Position numbers and translations under genes: made by a program. Source: Gammaproteobacteria bacterium (GTDB lineage Bacteria > Pseudomonadota > Gammaproteobacteria > Pseudomonadales > Pseudohongiellaceae). Taken from it: 64,000 bases of DNA. The stretch covers positions 1 through 64,000 of the forward strand of contig JAURLP010000021.1 of assembly GCA_030831165.1 (NCBI GenBank), in the 5' to 3' direction. Positions 30,797 to 40,798 of this stretch are shown here, piece by piece (positions within the stretch are counted from its first letter, which is position 1; each line of letters opens with the position of its first letter). Below the pieces are notes generated by a model. The model worked only from the letters and a program-made list of their open reading frames with translations. It was not told the DNA's origin and made no database searches.

Positions 30797-31321
30797 CTAT
30801 TGCTGTTCATTTAGTTTTGCAGTCACCTTTGCTGTGATATCCAAGGCTCCTTTAAAAAACAGTGCTACTTCGGCTCTTAGCACGACGTCATAATCTTCTT
30901 CTTCTACAACATCACTAATCGCCTGAATCAAGTCAGAAGAATAAGTTTGTTCGAAGATTTCACGCCTTTGTTGAACGATTGATTCTACACGCTGCTCCAG
31001 ATATTGATATTGCACGCCAATCTCTTCAAGCTCTTCTATGATCTCTCTTTGCTCGGCATCACTTAGAACCTCTGCATCCACAGACAAACGCTGTTGAAGA
31101 GCTGAACCCTCTTGTGCCAATTCTCTGATCCTGACCGAATCATCTTCTGTTTCTAAAGACAACTGATCCTGCACAGCGGCGGCTAATTCAGAATTATATA
31201 AAGCAGCTGCCATGTCCAGGATGGCGATCTTTGGACCACCTGCCGAATCCGCCTGTGCAAATACATTACCGGAAACACTAAAACCAAACGCTGCTATAAA
31301 AAATATAATACTTTTCTTCAT
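30797..31321 (-). CDS. skp: Periplasmic chaperone Skp (OmpH family)
   Basis: Trimeric periplasmic chaperone that carries unfolded outer-membrane proteins to the BAM complex. A signal peptide ending near NVFAQA is followed by the OmpH core (KIAILDMAAALYNSELAAAV) and a long helical, charged middle that forms the tentacles. I chose the ATG at 31321 because an AGGTG site lies eight bases upstream; the frame is open to 31363. It is directly downstream of bamA, as in E. coli. Confidence 0.9.
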   Translation of the reverse strand: MKKSIIFFIAAFGFSVSGNVFAQADSAGGPKIAILDMAAALYNSELAAAVQDQLSLETEDDSVRIRELAQEGSALQQRLSVDAEVLSDAEQREIIEELEEIGVQYQYLEQRVESIVQQRREIFEQTYSSDLIQAISDVVEEEDYDVVLRAEVALFFKGALDITAKVTAKLNEQQ

Positions 31322-31383
31322 TTTCATCACACCTAAAATAAATACACTAAACGTGTACATCAATGAATCTTTATTCCCTTGTT

Positions 31384-34116
31384 CTAGAAAGTTCCACCAA
31401 TATCAAACTGGAATGCTTCCCGCTCGTCAATGATACTGCTATTAAAAGGTTTAGCAAGACTAAAGGTCATGAGACCCAAATACCCTGTGAACCAGCTGAC
31501 CGATATCCCTGCTGAATATCTAACCTCATCGAAGGCAAAATTAGAACAATTATTATTGGCTATTTGCCTGTCGGTACAATAACTTGAAAACACATTACCC
31601 GCATCGATAAATACACTTGATCTAAGTGTGTTTCTAGCTTCCAAGGGCCCTAATGGAAATATGAGTTCTGCCGTACCAGTCGCCTGAACATTGCCACCAA
31701 AGGGCTGGGGGCGACCAAAAAACAGGGGCTGTACTGCCAGTTCGTTCTCATAAACTGGCTGACCAGCAGCATCAAAAACCAGATTCCCATCGGCATCTCT
31801 AGCCTGAGCAAGTTTGTATGCTCTTTCCGAGTCAAATTTAAATTGTGCATTGCCAAAAAAATCCAATATCAGATTCCCATTAATGTCACGTAATAATTCA
31901 CTTGGCTCGTCACGATACAGCAGAGCATCTGTACTTCTTGGGCCCAAGGTGTTTCTTTCAAAACCCCGAATCGTGCCTTGCCCACCGGCATAGAAGTTCC
32001 TGAAAAAAGGCAGCTGTTCTGTTCCGCCATAACCATCTCCATAGCCTAAAGTACCTTCAAAATGCAGAATCCAGGACGGAGATAAAAATGACAAAAATCT
32101 ATTCAGAGGAGTATAGGATTCACCAAACAAACGCAGCTTATAAAAAGACAATTGGCTTCCTGGCACAGCAAACTCAACAGAAAGCGATTGTTGACTGCCT
32201 CCAGTGGCGAAAATACCTGGCTGAAGCAAATTATTCCTTCTCCAGTCAGCTGTTAATGTAACGTCAATAAATGAATTGCCTTCACGGTCGATAAAACCGG
32301 GTGTTATTTCCCTGAATGCAGTCGAAGGAAGCGATGAAAGCGGTGCAATCACGGCAGCAGAAATTGGAAATACAGTCCCAGTACCAGGATCAGTAAACTC
32401 TCTTAAGCGAGCTGGTTGCACCAAATAACTTTTAATAGTTGAATCTAATCTAGGGCTGCCAGCTATCTCCTGAACCGGACCAAAACCAGTTTCAATTTCA
32501 GTATTAGTCATAGACAAAGAAAAATTCAAAAATTGACTTTCACCAATAGGATAACCAAAATTTACGTTGGCATTAGTCTGATTAGTACTATAAGCGGCAA
32601 GATTAAGCTCTGCGTAATCGGATGTAACATAAGACAATCCAAACCCTCGACTGACGCCATCTACTGTATAAAATGGATCCAGATAGTTGAATGCATATCT
32701 TGTCGAAAACGCATTAGTATTCACACCAACACTCACTTGCTTTCCGGTACCAAGGAAGTTTCTTTCCTGCAGATCGGCACTTAGACTCAAACCCTGTACT
32801 TGTGCATAACCAATAGAAAAGTTAATTGACCCTGAGAGCTGTTCTTCGACAGAAAAATCCACATTAATCTGGTCTGTAACACCTCCAACCTCTGAAGTTT
32901 CATATTCAACTGATGAAAAATAACCTAACCTTTCCAGCCTTACCTTGGATTGTTCTATTGCATTTGCAGAAGCTGGAGCGCCTTCCATTTGCCGCATTTC
33001 CTGCCTTAATACTTCATCTGTTGTTCTGGTATTTCCATTAAAGCTAACTCTGTTTACATAGGTTCTGTTGCCTGGAACAACAAAAAATGTCACATCAACT
33101 GTTCCATCATCTTCATTAACAATCGGCACACCATTAACTTCTGCAAAAAAGTATCCTCTATTGCTTAATGTCGTGGTCATGGCTTCGGCTATTTGCGTGA
33201 TAAGGATTTGAGAAAAGACTTGCCCTGGCTGTATAAAACCCATTAATTGATTTAAAAATATTTCTGTACCAACCAAATCACCCGCAAGAGAAACATCGTT
33301 AATTCTGTATATTTCACCCTCATCAACATTGATAGTGATATAAACTTGATCTCGATTAGGTGAAAGTGAAACCACAGGTAAAGTGACAGCAAAGTTGACA
33401 TAGCCCTGATCCATATAAAACGACTGCAAGTTCTCGAGATCCCCCGTAATGGCTTCGCGGGAATAACGGTCATCACTCGTAATGAAAGAAATAAAGTGCG
33501 TCTCCTTTAACTCAAATAAATCTAGTAACTCTTCATCACTGAAGGCTTCATTTCCTACGATGTTGATGTGTATGATTTTGGATGGATCACCCTCTGTAAT
33601 ATTTATTTGCAGTGCAACTCGATTCCGTTCCTGCTCTTCAACCTGAAGTTCAACTACAGCACCGTAAAGTCCTTGGGCGACATATTGCCCCTCCATTGCT
33701 ATTTGCAATCCTTCCAGCACTGATGGATCAAATAATTCACCCACAGATAAGCCAAGGGTTTCAATGTTCTCCATTAGGATATCTTCAGGAATGGCTTTAC
33801 TACCTTCAATCACCACACTACTAATGGATGGTCTTTCAGTAACGCTGATGATTAATTCGTTATTTGCACCTTGTCTCACTTCAACATCTTCAAAAGAGCT
33901 TGTTGCCATCAGGTTACGAATTATCTCTGCTATATCAGCTTGAGTAATTTCATCACCTATATTTACGTCTAAAACACTAAAAATAGTGGTAGAAGAAACA
34001 CGCTGAAGGTTTTCCAGATATATTTCTGAAACTGTAAAGCTTTGTGCAAAAACGGATATGGGTAAAGTACAAAGGAACAATACACAGAATAAAAAATGGC
34101 GAACAAATCTAAGCAT
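31384..34116 (-). CDS. bamA: Outer membrane protein assembly factor BamA
   Basis: Central subunit of the BAM complex that inserts beta-barrel proteins into the outer membrane. A signal peptide ends at SVFAQS. Five POTRA domains follow (about 25-425), then a 16-strand barrel ending in phenylalanine (FQFDIGGTF). The loop-6 motif appears as GTIRGFERNTLGPRS near residue 715. At 910 residues it is about 100 longer than E. coli BamA. The extra length lies mainly in presumed surface loops, including a stretch after the RGF motif with two Asp/Gly/Asn-rich units (DINGNLILD and DADGNLVFD). Confidence 0.95.
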   Translation of the reverse strand: MLRFVRHFLFCVLFLCTLPISVFAQSFTVSEIYLENLQRVSSTTIFSVLDVNIGDEITQADIAEIIRNLMATSSFEDVEVRQGANNELIISVTERPSISSVVIEGSKAIPEDILMENIETLGLSVGELFDPSVLEGLQIAMEGQYVAQGLYGAVVELQVEEQERNRVALQINITEGDPSKIIHINIVGNEAFSDEELLDLFELKETHFISFITSDDRYSREAITGDLENLQSFYMDQGYVNFAVTLPVVSLSPNRDQVYITINVDEGEIYRINDVSLAGDLVGTEIFLNQLMGFIQPGQVFSQILITQIAEAMTTTLSNRGYFFAEVNGVPIVNEDDGTVDVTFFVVPGNRTYVNRVSFNGNTRTTDEVLRQEMRQMEGAPASANAIEQSKVRLERLGYFSSVEYETSEVGGVTDQINVDFSVEEQLSGSINFSIGYAQVQGLSLSADLQERNFLGTGKQVSVGVNTNAFSTRYAFNYLDPFYTVDGVSRGFGLSYVTSDYAELNLAAYSTNQTNANVNFGYPIGESQFLNFSLSMTNTEIETGFGPVQEIAGSPRLDSTIKSYLVQPARLREFTDPGTGTVFPISAAVIAPLSSLPSTAFREITPGFIDREGNSFIDVTLTADWRRNNLLQPGIFATGGSQQSLSVEFAVPGSQLSFYKLRLFGESYTPLNRFLSFLSPSWILHFEGTLGYGDGYGGTEQLPFFRNFYAGGQGTIRGFERNTLGPRSTDALLYRDEPSELLRDINGNLILDFFGNAQFKFDSERAYKLAQARDADGNLVFDAAGQPVYENELAVQPLFFGRPQPFGGNVQATGTAELIFPLGPLEARNTLRSSVFIDAGNVFSSYCTDRQIANNNCSNFAFDEVRYSAGISVSWFTGYLGLMTFSLAKPFNSSIIDEREAFQFDIGGTF

Positions 34117-34147
34117 AATTAAAAATTCAATATCCAGATAACTACTA

Positions 34148-35527
34148 TTAAAGCAACCGATTTATATCGTTGTAGAATGCGATAAACATGACAGAAACAA
34201 TTAAAAATATTCCTAATTGCATTCCCATTGCTTGAACTTTTTCAGGAACAGGACGGCGTATTACAGCCTCAATCAAGTAGTACAATAAATGCCCTCCATC
34301 TAAGACAGGAATTGGCAACAAATTCAAAATACCCAAACTAATACTCAAAACCGCAAGAAAGCTTAGATAGTATTCAAGCCCAAAAGTTGCAGTTTGCCCT
34401 GCAACTTGTGCAATTGTGATTGGGCCACTTAAATTTTCTACCGAAATCAAGCCGACAATCATTTTTTTGATTGAATCAAGAATGAAGATGCCGTTATCCC
34501 ATGTTTCTGCAAAAGCATAAGGCAAAGCCACAAAAGCAGAATAACTTACTGCTCTATTCATATCCTCAGGCAAGGTTGGCATCACTTCTGGCACAGCAAC
34601 TCCTGCACCAATATAGCCTATTTGATCGCCATTGTTATCAACACCTAGCTCTGGCCTTAGAGTCAAATCCAATAATTGACCTTGCCTGCGAACCTGAATG
34701 AACAAATCCTGCTCCGGGTTATTTCTAACGATGTCCACCCAGTGTAACCAGCCTGTAACTTCAATTTGGTTAACTTTAAGAATTTCGTCTTGAGATAACA
34801 GACCAGCTTGTTCAGCCTTGCCTTCAGAAACAAGCTCCCCAATCACCGCCGGAATATCCAAACGATAGGGAATAATACCCAAGGCTCCCAACACATCAGG
34901 TTCAGCTTCATTAATTAACCAGCGCTCAATAGGAATGCTGGCATTATTAATTAAATCACTACCAGGAGAAAGATAGCTCAAGTCAACATTTCCACTTTCT
35001 CCCAACCGTTCAAGTAAGGCTATTCTTACTTCCTGCCAGGTTCTGGTTTGATCACCATCGACACTGACAATCTCATCGCCACGTTGCAATCCAACTAAAG
35101 CCACAGAAGAATCTGCTTCAATATTGCCAATAACCGGTGCAATACCACTTACGCCTGTCATAAACATTAACCAGTAAAGCAGAACTGCCAGCATCAAATT
35201 AGCTATTGGGCCGGCAGAGACTATTGCCGTTTTTTGAGCTAAAGATTTATGATTAAACGCCAGGGATTTTTCACTCTCACTAATTTCGACATCCCGCTCA
35301 CCAAACATTTTCACATAACCGCCCAGAGGCAACATGGCAATACGATATTCAGTATCCCCTCTGTACCAGCTATAAAGCGATTTTCCAAAACCAATAGAAA
35401 AACATTCTATTTTTACGCCACAACGTTTAGCAACCCAATAATGACCAAATTCATGAATAGTCACCAGAATGCCTAAAGTAACCAGCATGGCCAAAAGGTT
35501 TATTGAAACTGTCTGTAACATTTCCAT
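34148..35527 (-). CDS. rseP: Regulated intramembrane zinc protease RseP
   Basis: Site-2 protease of the inner membrane that cleaves anti-sigma-E factor RseA and leftover signal peptides. The zinc motif HEFGH lies in the first membrane segment (LVTIHEFGHYWVAKRCGV, about 18-35), two PDZ domains sit in the middle, and the LPIPVLDGGHLLYYLIEA motif near the C-terminus supplies the third ligand. The 459 residues match the family. It lies between dxr and bamA. Confidence 0.95.
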   Translation of the reverse strand: MEMLQTVSINLLAMLVTLGILVTIHEFGHYWVAKRCGVKIECFSIGFGKSLYSWYRGDTEYRIAMLPLGGYVKMFGERDVEISESEKSLAFNHKSLAQKTAIVSAGPIANLMLAVLLYWLMFMTGVSGIAPVIGNIEADSSVALVGLQRGDEIVSVDGDQTRTWQEVRIALLERLGESGNVDLSYLSPGSDLINNASIPIERWLINEAEPDVLGALGIIPYRLDIPAVIGELVSEGKAEQAGLLSQDEILKVNQIEVTGWLHWVDIVRNNPEQDLFIQVRRQGQLLDLTLRPELGVDNNGDQIGYIGAGVAVPEVMPTLPEDMNRAVSYSAFVALPYAFAETWDNGIFILDSIKKMIVGLISVENLSGPITIAQVAGQTATFGLEYYLSFLAVLSISLGILNLLPIPVLDGGHLLYYLIEAVIRRPVPEKVQAMGMQLGIFLIVSVMFIAFYNDINRLL

Positions 35528-35598
35528 TAGTATTGCATTAAGACCGTTGTGTCGTTGTCGTATTTCATTTTATGCAAGGTATTAGCAAAGTGAAAAAA

Positions 35599-36801
35599 TC
35601 ACTTTTCATTCGTTAACTTTTTAGCTAAAGATCTAGCCTTGCTATCTTCTTCCAGTATCTCTTCAATACTCTTAACTGTCCGGCGTTCCTGTTTATTCAA
35701 AACCTCTTCTATAATAACAGGAATTTGCATGAATCTGATCTCTCTTTGCAGAAATGCTGCAACGGCAATTTCGTTCGCCGCATTCAGAATTATGGGGGCA
35801 GAATCTCCCGATAAGGCTGATTCTCGACCAAGACGTAAACACGGGAAACGTTCCTCATCCGGCTGCTGGAAATTTAATTGTCCTATTTCAGCAAGATTCA
35901 ATGATTCTACGCCAGCTACTATCCTGTTCGGCCAGGCTAGTCCATGTGCAATTGGCGTTCTCATATCAGGATTACCCAATTGAGCTAATACAGAACCATC
36001 CAAATAATACACCATGGAATGTATGATGCTTTGAGGGTGAATTAACACATCGATCTGCTCTGCAGGCAGATCAAATAAGATACTGGCTTCAATCAATTCC
36101 AGCGCCTTATTTAACATCGTAGCGGAATCGACTGATATTTTTGGGCCCATGCTCCAATTAGGATGATTGCATGCCTGTTCCGGGCTGACTTCCTTTAATT
36201 CAGATAAAGTATTATTCAGGAAGGGTCCGCCAGAAGCGGTTAAGACAATCTTCTTTACCCCTTGCCCTGAATGACTTGTGAACCTTGCATGATCATCAAT
36301 AGGTAAACACTGAAAAATTGCATTATGTTCACTATCGATCGGAATCACTTTTGCCCCGGATTGTTTAACCAGTCGCATAAACAATTTTCCAGCCATCACC
36401 AGTGCTTCTTTATTAGCCAGCAGCAACTTTTTACCTGTTTCAGCTGCTCGAAGAGTGGGCAGTAGACCCGCACCTCCGACAATTGCTGCCATCACACAAT
36501 CGACATCATCATGGCCAGCAACAAAATTAAGACCACTCATTCCATCCAGCACTTCAGTGGAAGATTCAGCAAGAGATAGTTTAGTCCGTAATTCTTCAGC
36601 AGCTTCGCTATCAAGCATAACTGCGTAGCTTGGACGAAATTCCATACACTGTTTGAATAACAAATCCACCTGGGATTTAGCCGTAAGTGCAAACGCTTCA
36701 TATTGCTCAGCATTTCCCCTGATGACATTAAGTGTATTGACACCTATTGAGCCCGTGGAACCCAGGATGCATACTTTCTGTTTATTTTTTTCAGGCGCCA
36801 T
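35599..36801 (-). CDS. dxr: 1-deoxy-D-xylulose 5-phosphate reductoisomerase
   Basis: Second step of the MEP pathway, making MEP with NADPH. The NADPH-binding start is VCILGSTGSIGVNTLNVI. The metal and substrate residues are in IPIDSEHNAIFQCL, TASGGPFLNN and NHPNWSMGPKISVDSATMLNKALELIEA. The 400 residues match E. coli (398). With ispD and ispF it is one of three MEP-pathway genes in the same run. Confidence 0.96.
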   Translation of the reverse strand: MAPEKNKQKVCILGSTGSIGVNTLNVIRGNAEQYEAFALTAKSQVDLLFKQCMEFRPSYAVMLDSEAAEELRTKLSLAESSTEVLDGMSGLNFVAGHDDVDCVMAAIVGGAGLLPTLRAAETGKKLLLANKEALVMAGKLFMRLVKQSGAKVIPIDSEHNAIFQCLPIDDHARFTSHSGQGVKKIVLTASGGPFLNNTLSELKEVSPEQACNHPNWSMGPKISVDSATMLNKALELIEASILFDLPAEQIDVLIHPQSIIHSMVYYLDGSVLAQLGNPDMRTPIAHGLAWPNRIVAGVESLNLAEIGQLNFQQPDEERFPCLRLGRESALSGDSAPIILNAANEIAVAAFLQREIRFMQIPVIIEEVLNKQERRTVKSIEEILEEDSKARSLAKKLTNEK

Positions 36802-36807
36802 AGAAAT

Positions 36808-37623
36808 CTAATTCAAATAAATCAGCAGTAACATGTATATTGGTGCTGTAGAGACAATCCCATCAATTCTATCGAGAATCCCTCCGTGTCCTGGCAATAT
36901 ATTCCCGCTATCTTTCAAGCCTTTCACACGCTTTAACATACTTTCAAACAAATCACCCACCACACTAAATGAGGAGACGAGTAAGGGCAGGATGACGAGC
37001 AAGAACCCACTAATTGGCTCATCCTGTAAAAAACTCTTCAGTACAAAAATAATGATCGCAATCAAGAAAGAGGCAGCCAGACCGCCGAGCACTCCTTCCC
37101 AGGTTTTATTTGGGCTGACTAATACTGCGAGCTTGTTCTTACCAAACTTCCTGCCAGAAAAATAAGCACCCACATCAGCTGCAGCTACCAGGACAATTAA
37201 ACTTAAAAAATTAAATGCAAAATCATCCTGAGTTCTAAGATGAAGCATCACAATCCAGCAAGGAATTAAAACCAGGAAGCCCATAAGACTCAAAATACTT
37301 AATTTTTTCCAATAATTGTTATAGCGCGGGTATGTGCAAATCAAAAAGAATGCCAACAACCAGAAAAGCACACTTATGGTCAAGACAAGCAGAATACTGT
37401 CATCCAAGCTTATATAAACCAATGCACAAATAATTAAGAATGCGAAACAGTATAAACTTCGACCAAATATACTCCTGATGTCTGCAAGCCTGCTCCATTC
37501 CCAGGCGCCCATGAGAGTGACCAGAGTTAAAACCAATGAAAAAATTAATGCGTTAGTAAAAAAAACTATCAGCAAAAGTGCTGAAAGAAGCACAATGGCG
37601 GTAATGATTCTTTGACCTAACAT
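36808..37623 (-). CDS. cdsA: Phosphatidate cytidylyltransferase
   Basis: Integral membrane enzyme making CDP-diacylglycerol for phospholipid synthesis. Around seven or eight hydrophobic segments are visible. The family signature appears as SPNKTWEGVLGG followed by the C-terminal GDLFESMLKRVKGLKDSGNILPGHGGILDRIDG. It is 271 residues long and lies between uppS and dxr. Confidence 0.95.
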   Translation of the reverse strand: MLGQRIITAIVLLSALLLIVFFTNALIFSLVLTLVTLMGAWEWSRLADIRSIFGRSLYCFAFLIICALVYISLDDSILLVLTISVLFWLLAFFLICTYPRYNNYWKKLSILSLMGFLVLIPCWIVMLHLRTQDDFAFNFLSLIVLVAAADVGAYFSGRKFGKNKLAVLVSPNKTWEGVLGGLAASFLIAIIIFVLKSFLQDEPISGFLLVILPLLVSSFSVVGDLFESMLKRVKGLKDSGNILPGHGGILDRIDGIVSTAPIYMLLLIYLN

Positions 37624-37640
37624 TTCAGAAAGCTACCATA

Positions 37641-38375
37641 TCAGGATTCGACCTGTTCACTAACCATACCAAAACGTCTTTGTCTTTTGGCATAATTTTC
37701 CAGGGCAAGATCAAATTCATTTTCCGAAAAATCAGGCCAGAATGTGTCAGTGAAATACAACTCCGTATAAGCAAATTGCCAAAGCAAAAAATTGGAAATG
37801 CGTTTCTCACCTCCAGTTCTTATGCATAAATCAGGTTCGGGAATATCTCCAATTGAAATGTGTTTTTGCAACAACTCCTGGTTTATACCATCAGGCTCCA
37901 GACTTCCTTGTTTTACTTTCTCAGCGATATCTTTTGCTGCATTAGCAATATCCCAGCGCCCGCCGTAATTTGCAGCAACATTAACCGTTAAGCCTGTATT
38001 ATTTTTCGTCAACTCTTTTACTATGTGCATTTTCTCTTGCAATTTTTTTGGAAAACGGCTGCTGTCACCAATAAAATTAATTTTTATATTGCGATCATGG
38101 AGTTTATTAACTTCTCGTTGCTGCAATACACTTAAAAAAAGCGCCATCAAACTGCTGACTTCTTTTTTAGGTCGTAGCCAGTTTTCACTGCTGAAAACAA
38201 ATAAAGTTAAATATTCAATCCCAAGATCTGCACAATAATTAGTAATAGTTCTGGACTGCAGTGCACCTTTGCGATGTCCGGATAATTGAGAATTATTATG
38301 CTGCTTGGACCAGCGATTATTACCATCCATGATAATCGCGATATGACGGGGTAATTTTTTATTGTCTGCTGACAC
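37641..38375 (-). CDS. uppS: Undecaprenyl diphosphate synthase
   Basis: cis-Prenyltransferase making the C55 carrier lipid for peptidoglycan and polysaccharide synthesis. The N-terminal motif reads HIAIIMDGNNRWSKQH, and the C-terminal substrate motif DLCIRTGGEKRISNFLLWQ with the following AYTELYFTDTFWPDF is intact. The normally near-invariant glycine of MDGNGRW is asparagine here. The 244 residues match the family. The enzyme is still very probably active and essential. Confidence 0.94.
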   Translation of the reverse strand: MSADNKKLPRHIAIIMDGNNRWSKQHNNSQLSGHRKGALQSRTITNYCADLGIEYLTLFVFSSENWLRPKKEVSSLMALFLSVLQQREVNKLHDRNIKINFIGDSSRFPKKLQEKMHIVKELTKNNTGLTVNVAANYGGRWDIANAAKDIAEKVKQGSLEPDGINQELLQKHISIGDIPEPDLCIRTGGEKRISNFLLWQFAYTELYFTDTFWPDFSENEFDLALENYAKRQRRFGMVSEQVES

Positions 38376-38399
38376 TAAGGTTCCACCTTAAAACTTAAA

Positions 38400-38957
38400 T
38401 CAGATTGCCAACAAATCAGTTTCTTTAGCGTTATATTTCTCTTCTACTTTAGCAATATAGCTATCTGTGAGTTTTTGTATATCCTGTTCGGCTTTTCTTT
38501 CGTCGTCTTCACTAATCTCTTTTTCTTTAAGCAGGTCCTTCACATGCTGGTTAGCGTCACGCCTGATATTTCTCAATGCAACACGAGCATTTTCAGCTTC
38601 GTGCTTAGCTTGTTTGGTATATTCTTTACGGGTTTCTTCAGTCAAGGCAGGCATCGGCACCCTGATGACATCACCATTATTGGAAGGGTTTATGCCCAAG
38701 TCTGAGCTCATGATTGCTTTTTCTATAGCGCCCAACATGTTTTTTTCCCAGGGCGTTATCAGTAATGAACGGCCGTCCTCTACAGTCACATTGGAAACTT
38801 GCTGTATGGGTGTTGGCGATCCGTAATAATCAACAAAAATATTATCAAGGATATTAGGATGAGCCCTACCGGTCCTTATTTTATTAAATGCAGAATCAAG
38901 ACTATTTAGGCTTTTTTCCATTCGTTCTTCTGCGTCTAACAATATTTCATCAATCAC
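38400..38957 (-). CDS. frr: Ribosome recycling factor
   Basis: Splits post-termination ribosomes together with EF-G. The 185-residue protein shows the usual FNKIRTGRAHPNILDNIFVDYYG, NDALGINPSNNG-like (here SSDLGINPSNNGDVIRVPMP) and LTEETRKEYTKQAKHEAENARVALRNIRRDAN segments in the three-helix bundle and hinge. It sits in the conserved order rpsB-tsf-pyrH-frr-uppS. Confidence 0.96.
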   Translation of the reverse strand: MIDEILLDAEERMEKSLNSLDSAFNKIRTGRAHPNILDNIFVDYYGSPTPIQQVSNVTVEDGRSLLITPWEKNMLGAIEKAIMSSDLGINPSNNGDVIRVPMPALTEETRKEYTKQAKHEAENARVALRNIRRDANQHVKDLLKEKEISEDDERKAEQDIQKLTDSYIAKVEEKYNAKETDLLAI

Positions 38958-39012
38958 CAGCTTCCTCCTTCATCAATATTTCAACAACAATATTTTAAGT
39001 GAGCTTAAATTT

Positions 39013-39741
39013 CTAGGAACCAGACTCGATTAGTGTGCCTTCTTCTTCTCCAACCATAATATTGAAGAGCGCTTTTGTCTTGTTCATATTAAACACTCTG
39101 ACGGGTAAATTATGATCGCGACTCAAACAAATGGCTGTTAAATCCATCACACCCAATTTCTTATCAAGAATCTCATCAAAGGTCAGCCTGTCATATTTAA
39201 CCGCATCAGGATATTTAATCGGATCCGCAGAGTAGACACCATCAACCTTCGTTGCCTTGAGCACCAAATCTGCATCGATCTCAATACCCCGCAAGCAGGC
39301 AGCTGAATCTGTAGTAAAAAATGGGTTCCCTGTTCCAGCAGAAAAAATAACAACGTCTCCCGCTTTTAAATGTCTGATTGCCGTGCGGCGATCATAATGC
39401 TCTACGACCCCGCTCATAGGTATGGCGGACATAACCCGGCTTGGGATGTTCGCTCTTTCCAGTGCATCACGCATGGCAAGTGCATTCATAACTGTCGCTA
39501 GCATTCCCATATGGTCGCCAGTGACTCTTTCCATACCAGCTTCATGCAAGGCGGCGCCTCTAAAAAGGTTGCCGCCGCCTATAACCACACCAACCTGAAC
39601 ACCGATTTCAACGAGTTGCCCTATTTCTAGCGCCATCCGATCTAGTACTTTAGGATCAATACCAAAGTCAGCACTGCCAGTCAGAGCTTCACCACTCAAC
39701 TTGAGTAAGATTCTGTCGTATTTCCTAATTTTAGTGCTCAT
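39013..39741 (-). CDS. pyrH: Uridylate kinase
   Basis: Hexameric UMP kinase of pyrimidine nucleotide synthesis. Visible family features are [13 protein letters not shown] at the N-terminus, [48 protein letters not shown], and the C-terminal [24 protein letters not shown]. It is 242 residues long and lies between tsf and frr. Confidence 0.96.
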   Translation of the reverse strand: MSTKIRKYDRILLKLSGEALTGSADFGIDPKVLDRMALEIGQLVEIGVQVGVVIGGGNLFRGAALHEAGMERVTGDHMGMLATVMNALAMRDALERANIPSRVMSAIPMSGVVEHYDRRTAIRHLKAGDVVIFSAGTGNPFFTTDSAACLRGIEIDADLVLKATKVDGVYSADPIKYPDAVKYDRLTFDEILDKKLGVMDLTAICLSRDHNLPVRVFNMNKTKALFNIMVGEEEGTLIESGS

Positions 39742-39774
39742 TTTGTGGTTTTAATTCTTTATTCGAATCTATTT

Positions 39775-40656
39775 TTATTTATCCTTACCTGATTGCTTTA
39801 GCTGTTCAGCAACTTCAGCCGCAAAATCTACTTCAGCAACTTCAATTCCCTCACCTACTTCAAAGCGGGTAAAACTTATAATCTCGGCATTTGCGTCCTT
39901 GACCATTTTACCTACTTTTATATCGGGATCTTTGACGAAGGCTTGTTCTGTCAAAGAGACTTCCTCAATAAACTTTCTGAGGCGGCCACTAACCATTTTT
40001 TCCACGATGTCAGCTGGTTTGCTGCTTTCTGCTGCCTGAGCTGTATAAATTTCGCTTTCCTTGCTCAAGACCTCAGTTGGAACTTCTTCGGCATTAACAA
40101 CCATTGGGCTGGCTGCAGCAACATGCATGGCTACATCTTTCGCTAGAGCTTCATCGCCACCACGCAGACTCACTAAAACAGCTATTTTATTATTTGAATG
40201 GACATACGAACCGACAGTCTGCCCTTCTTCAGCAGCAACGGCAGCTCGTCTTACCGTGATATTCTCGCCAATCTTTTGGACCAGTCCAAGCCTTGCGGTC
40301 TCAAGTTCAGAATCCATCAACTTGCTTAAATCAGACTCTTTTGTATCAAATACGGTCTCCAGTACATGATTAGCAAATTTTCCAAAATTTTCTTCTTTGG
40401 CCGCAAAATCTGTTTCACTGTTGACTTCAACCATGACCCCATAACTATTATCACTGGCCGTTTTTACCAGAACTACGCCTTCTGCTGCGGTGCGACCGGC
40501 TTTTTTGGCCGCCTTCATTCCACTGGCTTTTCTTAATAATTCAATGGCTTGGTCAATATCCCCATTGGACTCTACCAGCGCATTCTTGCACTCCATCATA
40601 CCTAGGCTGGTTCTTTCCCGTAATTCTTTAACTAATGCTGCTGAAATGTTAGCCAT
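39775..40656 (-). CDS. tsf: Elongation factor Ts
   Basis: Nucleotide exchange factor for EF-Tu. The N-terminal UBA-like part carries [21 protein letters not shown], and the core signature [15 protein letters not shown] is present. The 293 residues are normal. It follows rpsB, with which it is cotranscribed in most bacteria. Confidence 0.96.
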   Translation of the reverse strand: MANISAALVKELRERTSLGMMECKNALVESNGDIDQAIELLRKASGMKAAKKAGRTAAEGVVLVKTASDNSYGVMVEVNSETDFAAKEENFGKFANHVLETVFDTKESDLSKLMDSELETARLGLVQKIGENITVRRAAVAAEEGQTVGSYVHSNNKIAVLVSLRGGDEALAKDVAMHVAAASPMVVNAEEVPTEVLSKESEIYTAQAAESSKPADIVEKMVSGRLRKFIEEVSLTEQAFVKDPDIKVGKMVKDANAEIISFTRFEVGEGIEVAEVDFAAEVAEQLKQSGKDK

Positions 40657-40798
40657 GCTTTTCGGCTCCTCTACTACAATTATTATGTCTCATCTTTTTT
40701 CACTCTCCTCTTAGATTGCGAAGAGTGAAAAAAGTTTAGGCGGTTAATTAAATGGGCTACATAGCCCCTTTTGATTGATCACTTAAGCAAAATTAAGC

